Made by a program: the position numbers and the translations under genes
Source: Apostichopus japonicus
Taxonomy: Eukaryota > Echinodermata > Holothuroidea > Aspidochirotida > Stichopodidae
NCBI RefSeq assembly: GCF_037975245.1
Contig: NC_092580.1
Location: 18,960,501 to 19,024,500 of the forward strand
Reading direction: 5' to 3'
DNA: 64,000 nt
The notes under the pieces: generated by a model
Database searches by the model: none
The model's input: the letters and a program-made list of their open reading frames with translations, nothing else
What the model was told of the DNA's origin: nothing
Part shown: positions 40,401 through 52,400 of the stretch, piece by piece
Layout: every line of letters starts with the position of its first letter
Position numbering within the stretch: the stretch's first letter is position 1

Positions 40401-43400
40401 GTATGTGTCTTCACAACTGTTGCCCTCTCATACCATGTGTACTAAAAGACCTCATTCCTCTCCTTATAGCCATCTATGCTCTATTTACCAAATCATGGAC
40501 AGTCATTTTTTGGAGAACTGGATGTTTTTCAGCATTGTTTTACCCCTTTTTTTCTGCAGGTATTGGGCTGCTCTTCGTAATTTGGTGGCCTCTCTGCTCA
40601 ACAGTATTCGTTCTATTGCCAGTCTCTTACTCTTGCTCTTCCTCTTCATCCTCATCTTTGCTCTACTCGGGATGCAACTTTTTGGAGGCAAGTTTAACTT
40701 CAATCCCAAGGAGCTGAAACCGAGGAGTAATTTTGATAACTTTTGGCAAGCTCTCTTCACAGTGTTCCAGGTGAGTACAAAATATGCTGGTTAATTATGA
40801 TGTAGGTACTTGCTTTGCAGGATTATTGCAAACATTAGTGCAACTTTTTATGCCTACCCTCTTTCCTCCCGCTCCCTCTTCCTCCCTACTCTCCCTCCCT
40901 ACACTCCCTCCTCTCCCTCCCTCCCTCCCTCCCTCCTCTCCCTCCCTCCTCTCCCTTCCTCCCTCTCCCTCCTCTCCCTCCCTCCTCTCCCTTCCCCTTC
41001 CTCCCTCCTCCCCTTCCTCTTTCCTCCCCTTCCTCCCTCCTCCCCTTCCTCCCTCCTCCCCTTCCTCCCTCCTCCCCTTCCTCCCTCCGCTCCCTCTTCT
41101 CCCTCCTTCCCTTCCCTCCCACTCCCTCCGTCTTCCCTCCGTCTTCCCTCCTGCTTCTCCTTCCCTACTGTCCCTGCTCCCACTTCCTCCCTCCCTCCTC
41201 ACCCCTTTCTTGCTCCTCTTCCCCCTCCCTCTTCTCCCTCCTCCCCTCCCTCTTCCCATCTCCCTCTCTCCCTCCCTACCCTCTTTCCCCCTTCCCCCTC
41301 CCTCTTTACCCTCCTACCATCCCTGCCTCCCCTCCCTTCCTCCCCTCCCTCCCTCTGCTCCCTCTTCTCCCTCTGTCCCTCCAAATACCTACATAAACTT
41401 TAAATCTTCCATATGTTCCAGATCAGCAGTGAATCTGCACTTGTACTGGCTCTCTGTGGTATTTGCCTGTACCAGCCCTCGTTGGTGTGTACCCGGACTT
41501 GCACTCCGCTTGGAAATCTTGTATAGATTCTAGTTCTCATACCGATCATTACAGGATTGTACTCGTACCCATACGGAGAGGAGGTTTACTTGTATTTATA
41601 CTTATGCTGCTGTACTCCTGCTATAGTAGAAGCCTGCTTTATTCTTATGAGCGTCTGTGTATACTCCCCCTTGAGAAAAGTAATCACCAATGATCTGTAA
41701 TTCCTTTTTAATTTGTGATTGTGCAAAGGAGTTTGTTTTTTCTTCTTCTTCGTCTTCCTCTCCTGTTTTTTTCTCTCTTTCGGTTTTTGGATGATAGATT
41801 TGGCATTAAACCATGGACTTAAATGTCACTATTGTAGTTATATGCCAGCTATCTGACTGTTCGAAAGAATGTACTCGCTAAACCTAAAGGTTAAGAGCCC
41901 CCAGGCAAAATAATAAATGTATTATTTTGTTGTTAAGCAGAATTGAAAAGTTGTGTTTGAACAGTAAAAACACCCCCCACATGTAATGGTGATAAAGCGA
42001 TATTTTACAGCAGCCGTAAGTGTCGAAGATCTGTCACAGTTTGGTTCGGCACGTTCTTGTTCCAACAGAGTAATTATTCTTTGGACGGTATTTAATGGCG
42101 TCGAAATTCGACCTTCACTGCATTTTAATGAGATTCCTTGGATCAAGGTGACTATCAACATTAAATGTTAGAAATGAGAAAGCTGTTGGTTTTTGCCTGT
42201 AGGAATTTGTCTTAAACTTGTAAAAAAAGGCTTCTATTATCAAAGTTGAAAAAAGTGAACTCCATATTTTCTGTTTAATTTATCTTCCATTGGGTCAATA
42301 GAAGATGAATGCAAGCTGTCACTACATAGATTATTATTGATGGCACACCTTTGTAGTTGTGATTTTTATCAAATTACCAACGCAAAAAATGGGATCTTCT
42401 GTAAATAAAAGAAAAACAAAAAATTGATATGTTATGATCATGAATCCATCAATTTCTGATGCTCAAATTTGTAAACCTTCCATTTATATATAAATGATTA
42501 GTTGAATCAAGTTATGGTAGTATTTTAGTAATAGTTTTAGTAATGAAAGTTGAAATATTAAAGCAGTACTTTTATTTGAAGCTGGGATTTGGAAAAAGTT
42601 TTGTTATTTTACAAAATATCTCTCAATTGTAGCCCTTGGGATTTAACAAATAAATAACTGTAGCCCCTGGGGATTTTGACAAAGGTTTTGCAAGTCTTAC
42701 ATAATTCAAATTTTTCACAATATTTTATACTAAGATCAAATTCTTCTTAAAGTTTTAAACTCCTGAAATTGTTTAGAGAAGTCTTGTTGTTACAAGGTAC
42801 ATAGTTTGAATATAAAAATAAAATACCAATATGTGGATCCAACTAAATCAGTACATCTAGCACCGTTTTGAGTTGGTTTTGATCAATGTTATTGATGGTA
42901 TTCTACACTAATATCCCATAACAATGCAGCTAATTTATTTCGTCAAGTATCAATTCATATAAATGAAGTCAAAGTGAAAGTTTGAACGATTTTCCAATTT
43001 TTCCAATTCCATTTTACAGTTGGTTAATACCAGTATGGAAAACTTTCAGGGTGGCAACATATTGATAGGGTGGAATCAGATTTATTAATCGCTCCCTCAT
43101 TAAAACTATAGATTTAAGCAATGCTAGAGTACAGATTAAGATAAGATCAATTTAAATGCAAACCTTGCTTTTATTTTCTTTTTTCCGTTTAGGTCTTAAC
43201 AGGCGAGGATTGGAATGAGGTCATGTATGACGGCATTCAGTCTCATAATGGGGTCAATTCCGTTGGGATTATTTTCAGCCTTTACTTCATCTTGCTCTTC
43301 ATCGGTGGTAACTGTATCCTTAAACCAGATGTTTCTGTTAATGAGTTTACAAGATGCGTTTTGCTCTTTCTTGTACGATGAACTCTTTAGTGATCAGCCA

Positions 43401-46400
43401 GATTGAGAAAAGACAAAATGACCTCTCTTGATGTTATGAAATTGCTTCACTGATTTTTCTAGCAGTTACTAGAGCTTTTTCCCCCGATTTTAAAATGATG
43501 GTCCATTTCCGAGTTTCTGACAGAAGTACTTTCTTCTTTGGGAGTTAGCAGCAAATAATTATGTTTCATTTTGTTCATTGCTGTGTTACTTCATGACAGT
43601 TATAATCATCAGTATTTACCCAAAATTTTAGTACTTTAAACTTAGTAAAAAAAAAATTTAAATGTACTTTCATGAGAGTTCTGACCTTCCACATAATTAA
43701 CAGACATTGAGAAGTGTCCAAGTTGACAATTAAATGTCTCATTGTCAAGAAAGTCCGTCACTATGTGACTGTAAAATTGGTGTCAAATTTCCTTCTAGCA
43801 TATTTGAGTCAACGACTTTTAACGAGCTGTATTCACAATGATCTTCTGAATTTGTGTTTTATTTTGTGTTTTTGGCTTAATACTAAATTCATTGTTAAGA
43901 CTGATACCTTGCTTGATTTGTTATGTTAAACTGGTATAAGAGTTTATAATATAACTCGCTGTCACTAACACCAGGTAGATATACAAAGCATTCCTTAGCC
44001 CGACTCCTCCAGACATACTTCTCAATGTGTTTTTGGCCATTGCTGTGGACAATCTAGCTGATGCGGAAAGCTTAACGGCTTACGAAAAGGAAAAAGAAGA
44101 AGAGAAGAAGAAAAAGTCGATAAGAAGGAAGGAAGATTTAGATTTGTCCAAACAGTTACCACCTGGTGTAGACCCTTCTGGAGTTATAAGAGGACCCAAA
44201 AGGCTACAAGAGAAGAAAAAGGCTCTGAAAAATGAAGTTTACAACCATAAATCTAGGTAAACAATAAACTGCAAAATGAGGTTGTATTAACTTCTTCATC
44301 TATGAATGGAACCAGCAATTAACTTTTGAGTTTTGAGGGTATGGGGAGGAGAGGTAGTGGTGTGATATTATTGTTTACAACTTCATTTACAAATTAGAAA
44401 TGAGAAAGGTAAAATTGTTAATATTGTATATATTGTTCAAATGAATTTGTATTTTTGTTGTTTCTTTCTTCACTCTTAGATCAATGGACAGTGAAAACGA
44501 AAAGGTCAGTGAAAGACAAGAAAAAATACCATTGGTGACTGGAAAATAATTTGACTTTATAAAGAAATTCTTTATCAACGTGATTTATACAGTGTGTATT
44601 ATGTAGCATATATTAGACATATCTTCACTCATCCAGAACACCAATGTGAGCCTATTGACAAACAACAAAACCCCATACACTCTAATGTGCAATAGTTTAT
44701 CATTTGAATGTCATGATCTTTGACTGTTAAACATACATATGGTTCAGAGACATTGCTTTTAAGATCATAAATAATTAAAATATTCATTTTAAATGACTGT
44801 ATACCAGTAAACCTTCCCTTGAAATTGTACAGTTTGGTTTATAAGTCGATATCTACTTTTCCTTTCACAGATAAAAAGTGAAGAAGATGAAGAAGCTAGA
44901 AAGTCATTGAAAGAATCAGGTGAGATATCCCTATTGCATTTTGAGATATCTTCTAACGGCTCAGTTTAGGTGTCCCTATCGCATCTTAATGTGTCTTCTA
45001 ATGGCTCAGTGTAGATGTCCCTATAGCATCTTAATGTGTCTTCTAACGGCTCAGTGTAGAAGTCCCTATCGCATCTTGATATGTCTTCTAACGGCTCAGT
45101 GTAGATGTCCCTATTGCATTTTGAGACATCTTCTAACGGCTCAGTTTAGGTGTCCCTATCGCATCTTAATGTGTCTTCTAATGGCTCAGTGTAGATGTCC
45201 CTATAGCATCTTGATATGTCTTCTAACGGCTCAGTGTAGATGTCCCTATCGCATCTTGATATATCTTCTAACGGCTCAGTGTAGATGTCCCTATCGCATT
45301 TTGAGACATCTTCTAACGGCTCAGTTTAGGTGTCCCTATCGCATCTTAATGTGTCTTCTAACGGCTCAGTGAAGATGTCCCTATAGCATCTTGATATGTC
45401 TTCTAACGGCTCAGTGTAGATGTCCCTATCGCATCTCGATATGTCTTCTAACGGCTCAGTGTAGATGTCCCTATTGCATTTTGAGACATCTTCTAACGGC
45501 TCAGCGGAGATGTCCCTATCGCATCTTGATATGTCTTCTAACGGCTCAGTGTAGATGTCCCTATAGCATCTCGATATGTCTTCTAACAGCTCAGTGTAGA
45601 TGTCCCTATCGCATCTTGATATATCTTCTAACGGCTCAGTGTAGATGTCCCTATAGCATTTTGAGACATCTTCTAACGGCTCAGTTTAGGTGTCCCTATC
45701 GCATCTTAATGTGTCTTCTAACGGCTCAGTGTAGATGTCCCTATAGCATCTTGATATGTCTTCTAACGGCTCAGTATAGATGTCCCTATTGCATCTTGAT
45801 ATGTTTTCTAACGGCTCAGCGGAGATGTCCCTATATAGCATCTTGATATGTCTTCTAACGGCTCAGTTTAGATGTCCCTAACGCATCTTGATATGTCTTC
45901 TAACGGCTCAGCGGAGATGTCCCTATCGCATCTTGAGATGTCTTCTAACGGCTCAGCGGAGATGTCCCTATTGCATTTTGATATGTCTTCTAATGTCTCA
46001 GTATAGATGTCCCTATCGCATCTCGATATGTCTCTAACGGCTCAGCGGAGATGTCCCTATATAGCATCTTGATATGTCTTCTAACATCTCAGTAAAGATG
46101 TCCCTATAGCATCTCGATATGTCTTCTAACGGCTCAGTGTAGATGTCTCTATCGCATCTTGATATGTCTTCTAACGGCTCAGCGGAGATGTCCCTATATA
46201 GCATCTTGATATGTCTTCTAACGGCTCAGTATAGAAGTCCCTATCGCATCTTGATATGTCTTCTAACGGCTCAGTGTAGATGTCCCTATTGCATTTGATA
46301 TGTCTTTTAACGGCTCAGCGGAGATGTCCCTATCGCATCTTGAGATGTCTTCTAACGGCTCAGCGGAGATGTCCCTATTGCATCTTGATATGTCTTCTAA

Positions 46401-49400
46401 TGTCTCAGTATAGATGTCCCTATCGCATCTCCATATGTCTCTAACGGCTCAGCGGAGATATCCCTATATAGCATCTTGATATGTCTTCTAACAGCTCAGT
46501 ATAGATGTCCCTATAGCATCTTGAGATGTCTTCTAACGGCTCAGTGTAGATGTCCCTATCGCATCTTAATGTGTCTTCTAACGGCTCAGTATCGATGTCC
46601 CTATAGCATCTCGATATGTCTTCTAACGGCTCAGCGGAGATATCCCTATATAGCATCTTGATATGTCTTCTAACGGCTCAGTATAGATGTCCCTATAGCA
46701 TCTTGAGATATCTTCTAACGGCTCAGTGTAGATGTCCCTATCGCATCTTAATGTGTCTTCTAACGGCTCAGTATCGATGTCCCTATAGCATCTCGATATG
46801 TCTTCTAACGGCTCAGCGGAGATATCCCTATATAGCATCTTGATATGTCTTCTAACGGCTCAGTATAGATGTCCCTATCACATCTTGATATGTCTCTAAT
46901 GGCTCAGCGGAGATGTCCCTATATAGCATCTTGATATGTCTCTAACGGCTCAGTATAGGTGTCCCTATAGCATCTTGAGATATTTTCTAACGGCTTAGTG
47001 TAGATGTCCCTATCGCATCTTAATGTGTCTTCTAACGGCTCAGTGTCGATGTCCCTATAGCATCTCGATATGTCTTCTAACGGCTCAGTATCGATGTCCC
47101 TGTCGCATCTTGATATGTCTTCTAACGGCTCAGTGTAGATGTCCCTACTGTATCTTAACGTGTCTTCTAACGTCTCAGTATAGATGTCCCTATCGCATCT
47201 TGATATGTCTTCTAACGGCTCAGTGTAGATGTCCCTACTGTATCTTAACGTGTCTTCTAACGGCTCAGTATAGATGTCCCTATCCCATCTTGATATGTCT
47301 TCTAACGGTTCAGTGTAGATGTCCCTATCGCATCTTGATATGTCTTCTAACTGCTCAGTATAGATGTCCCTATAGCATCTTGAGATGTCTTCTAACGGCT
47401 CAGTGTAGTATCCCTATAGCATCTTGATATGTCTTCTAACGGCTCAGTATAGATGTCCCTATAGCATCTCGATATGTCTTCTAACGGCTCAGTGTAGATG
47501 TCCCTATAGCATCTCGATATGTCTTCTAACGGCTCAGTGAAGATGTCCCTATAGCATCTCGATATGTCTTCTAACGGCTCAGTGTAGATGTCCCTATAGG
47601 ATCTCGATATGTCTTCTAACGGCTCAGTGTAGATGTCCCTATAGCATCTCGATATGTCTTTTAACGGCTCAGTGTAGATTTCCCTATAGCATCTCGATAT
47701 GTCTTCTAACGGCTCAGTGTAGATGTCCCTATAGCATCTCGATATGTCTTCTAACGGCTCAGTGTAGATGTCCCTATAGCATCTCGATATGTCTTCTAAC
47801 GGCTCAGTGTAGATGTCCCTATATAGCATCTCGATATGTCTTCTAACGGTTCAGCGGAGATGTCCCTATATAGCATCTTGATATGTCTTCTAACGGCTCA
47901 GTGTAGATGTCCCTATAGCATCTTGATATGTCTTCTAACGGCTCAGTGTAGATGTCCCTATAGCATCTCGATATGTCTTCTAACGGCTCAGTGTAGATGT
48001 CCCTATAGCATCTCGATATGTCTTCTAACGGCTCAGTGAAGATGTCCCTGTAGCATCTCGATATGTCTTCTAACGGCTCAGTGAAGATGTCCCTGTAGCA
48101 TCTCGATATGTCTTCTAACGGCTCAGTGTAGATGTCCCTCTAGCATCTCGATATGTCTTCTAACGGCTCAGTGTAGATTTCCCTATAGCATCTCGATATG
48201 TCTTCTAACGGCTCAGTGAAGATGTCTCTATCGCATTTTGATATGTCTTTTAACGGCTCAGTGTAGATGTCCCTATAGCATCTCGATATGTCTTCTAACG
48301 GCTCAGTGTAGATGTCCCTATATAGCATCTAGATATGTCTTCTAACGGCTCAGCGGAGATGTCCCTATATAGCATCTTGAAATGTCTTCTAACGTCTCAG
48401 TATAGATGTCCCTATAGCATCTTGATATGTCTTCTAACGGCTCAGTGTAGATGTCCCTATTGCATTTGATATGTCTTCTAACGGCTCAGTGTAGATGTCC
48501 CTATAGCATCTTGATATGTCTTCTAACGGCTCAGTGAAGATGTCCCTAACGCATCTTGAGATGTCTTCTAATGGCTCAACGACAGGATATATTTTAATCT
48601 GTGGTAGTCATTAGAAACTGTGTGAATTCATCTACTGTCTCTGATAATTGGTATTCATTTGTACAATTAAAGAGGGGAGCTTTACTTGATGAAGGATTCT
48701 TTTTATCAGAGTTTGGTTGATAAAGCTTTCTTTAGTGTGTTGATGTTTCATAGCAAACTGATAATTATAATCCGTCGAGACCGATACAGTTATCATATTT
48801 TGATATTAAGATTACAGTCAAGAAAATCCAAAGAATTTTTTTCTTCAAAAGTCAAAGATTATTTGGGCTTAACACTCCATGTATGTTTATTCTTTGTCGA
48901 TTTCTTAAGATGTGGAAGAAGATGAGGAGGAGGAAGAAGCAGAAGATACGGTGACGACCTCGGGAGCGAGGCCTCGAAGGATGTCTGAATTAAAAATGCC
49001 CACCCGCAAGGAACCTATGCCAAAAGCATCTTCACTCTTTGTATTTGGGCCAGAAAATGGGTGAGGATTTACCTCAAATATTTGCTATCAGAATTCAATT
49101 GGTTAAGTAATGATAACAAAAATCAATATAATTCTATTAATTCAGGCTTAGTAACAGTTGACCAATAGAAAACGAAATGTCCAATGTTATAACACAGAAT
49201 GAACGAGAACAGACTACTCTACCATTGTACCACAATTGTTGTGATTTTGAAATATTATTCTGAAAATTACCTGGTAAAATAAAGGTGTAATTAAAGTGAT
49301 CCCTTTTATTACATAAATGTGGTGTCTCACACAAACCAAACAATAGTTTATTGCTGAAATTATAACCTTTTAGAATGTTTGTCATCTGGTCTGTGTAAGT

Positions 49401-52400
49401 AACTTGTAAGTGAGAATTAATATAGAAATTACAACAATTTAAAATTTTATACATAACAGTGATAACTGAACATAGAATGACTTGACCAAGAACCAAGTGT
49501 GTCAGTTCCTTAAAGATTTAGCCCATCTTTTATCTTAAACATGATAGTTCTTTATAAGAGATGTGATTACATATTAACTTTATACACATTTTTTATCTTT
49601 ATGGATCTTGGCAATGACTCTTCAACCTTAGATTGACTGTCACACTGACATTGAAATTGTCCTTACACAAGTGATTATGGAACATGAAAAGGTGTCAATT
49701 ATGCTATGACAAAATGGAGGATGAATTTGTTCACAAAATAGACAGGATAGTGTGTGTGTGTTGAATATGCTGACTAAACATTAATAAATATTACATAAAT
49801 TTTATACAAAAGACAAAGAAAATGGTTCAAGTATGTAAAATTGTAAAATTTTCATCAAGAAGTAAGGCTAAAGCAGAAATCAACTAAAAATGAAATAAGA
49901 ATTGAAAATTGACACACAAGACAATTGTGTAGAATATGCTGACTAAGCACTAATAAATATTACATACATTTATTACAATAGACAAAGAAAATGGTTAAAG
50001 TATATATGTAAATTTGTAAATTTTCATCAAGACGTAAGGTATGTAAAGGCTAAAGCAGAAATCAACTAAAAATGAAATAAGAATTCAAAATTGACACACA
50101 AGACTAAGTTTACATCTCATGAATATTCAGTGACTCATTTGCTTTCTTTTCGTATAGGTTTCGTAAGCTCTGCTACTACGTTTGCAATCATAGCTATTTC
50201 ACTAACGTGGTGCTCGTTATGATCCTCGTCAGTAGTGCAATGCTTGCAGCTGAAGATCCTCGAAATATAGACAAAAGAAGGAACGATGTAAGATGGTTAT
50301 TTTAGATTAAATTTTTTTTTCTCAATCTCTGCATGCCTTTTGTAGATCTTAGTTTCAGGAAATTCACTTTGAAACAAAGCCCTCCGAGCAACGGCTGTGA
50401 GTATGGACAATTTGCTGGATAATGTTGGCCCGGAAGGAACATTGTAACTTATGGCTTCCTACCTCAAAGTCGAAAGTTTCAGTTAAATTTAAACTTGCAA
50501 GATTAAGAACTGAAATTTTAAATGTAAAGACTTAAAATCACAAGATAAAAAGGTTGAAAAGTTTGACTTTGGAAGCTAACCATTATGTAAATTGTGGAAG
50601 ATTTTAACAGTATTAAGAATCTGATAATAGCTCTTCTCTCTAAATCAAAGTGTTTTGGAAATTTTCTTATGATCTTCAAATATGAAATGAGCATAAAATA
50701 TAGATTAAACTTCACAATTTTTTCCACGTTTTGAAAAAAAATCATATTGAAGTTATTTTGAAGAACTACAAGAAAAGGGAAAACTCCAAACTAATAAATC
50801 AATCATTCTTGTTATGTGCTAGTGCTAGTCCTGAGGGCATTTCAAGGAGTTGAAAAAATGAATTATTACCAATGACTGTAGGGTGTTTATATTAAGATGC
50901 ATACCCAAGAAAAACATAGTATGCTTCAAGTTCACTTTGGGTGCAAAACTGTAAACTTCAAATGCTGATATCTTGAATACTGTATATAGGAGTTCAATGC
51001 AAACTTCACCAGGAAACTTACAATACGTTCCTCCTCTTTTCCTGCAGTGACACATAAATTTTCATCTGGACAATCCTTTTTAGTGTTTTTTGCTGACAAT
51101 CTTGTCGATAATCATATTTCACGAATAGAGAAGGGCAGCCAACACAATAGTTATCATTGGTGTTTGGCTTGACAGATAATAACCAAATTAGTTGATTTTT
51201 CTCTCCCATGAAACGTACATTGTACTAGCCTAAATGGTTCATTATATTAGAGAGATCAAATTGGTGATTCCTATTGTTTATCTGATGGTCTACTAACAAA
51301 TTTTAATTTCAAAAGGGGAAATGCGCCAATTTTACATTATTGGATAAAAGAGCTTTGTGTAGTAATATGGATTGGTAAAATTTGAGTCCAGTAATAAAAT
51401 ACCAACAGGTGGTAGATACTTGTCAGTTATTTCATGTTTTTAGTATGCATGTCCATTAACCTTCCATATCATCTGGTTACATATTATACAGTGTATAAAG
51501 TATGTTCCTGATACCCATTACAACGTTCACTTGATTTCAAAATTAGGTTTGTTTGCTTTAGGCTAGCGATTGATACACTTTGCTTTTAAATTTTATCTTT
51601 TTTTTTTTTTCGTGATAAATATTGATGTTTTCTTACTTTACTACGTTGTTGAATATGTTGAAGTATTTTCTTCTCTTAACCTGCAGTTGTTCCCCAGTGC
51701 TTTTCTGTGTTAGCAAGTCTTCTTGTAGTGGCTGCTGCATGTTGACGGCGATAATCCCAAATCTTGTGTCTTTTGTCCTTACTTTGTAGTAACTGTTTAT
51801 GCATGAAATGCACTTCATCTGGCAAGTATTTTAAATCCTATTCTATCAGTTCCCCCCTCCCCCTAACTGCATGATTGGATAATCTAATTCTTTCCCCCCC
51901 CCCCTTCTTTTGCCCATTTTGTATTATGCATCATGGCAAAATGTTCACAATAATCCTATCAACTTTTCTCCCTTTCTCATGTCAAATAGTAGATGTTGGT
52001 CATTTCCGCACATTTCAAAGGACACTGCCATGAATTTTGCTTGTCATTTTGTGATAACCAAGTTTTGTAATAATGTTAAATATAATAATAATGAGGAGGA
52101 TTTATAATGCACACATAATGTCAACAAGGTGCTCAAGGCACTGTGCGAAAGTCACAAGAAATGATACGAAAGGAAAAAACTATTGAGAGCAAGGAGTTGA
52201 ACACCAGCAAAGGCTTAAGATATGGGATAAAATATTTAGAGTTCTTCTTGAAAGAGGCAAGAATAGGAGATGTGTTGTTTGGTAGCCATGTTTATGACAT
52301 CTCAATAGCAGGATGTTTTGTTGTTTATAGGGAAATTGCCTTGATGATGAATGAAGCAAATGTGTGTCCTAGTCATATATTTTCTTGTCACTAATAAGAA

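Larger units (their letters stand above)
37187..40559 (+). other. Cav1: Intron between IIS4 and IIS5
   Basis: A 3.4-kb intron. It contains a foldback element (37513-37818) and a degenerate CAGTCAGT/GATAATCAGT array (38977-39590), both listed separately. Open frames here fall inside these repeats or are unremarkable. Confidence 0.7.

Noticed and set aside
40784-41533. 249-codon Pro/Ser/Leu-rich frame and opposite Arg/Gly/Glu-rich frames
   Set aside because: Translation of the intronic pyrimidine tract; low complexity, with similar frames in several registers.
44920-48328. Open frames of 130-151 codons on both strands (repeats of [15 protein letters not shown], and [15 protein letters not shown] on the minus strand)
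   Set aside because: The 45-bp repeat length is a multiple of three, so frames stay open by default. Both strands are open at once and there is no independent sign of a gene.
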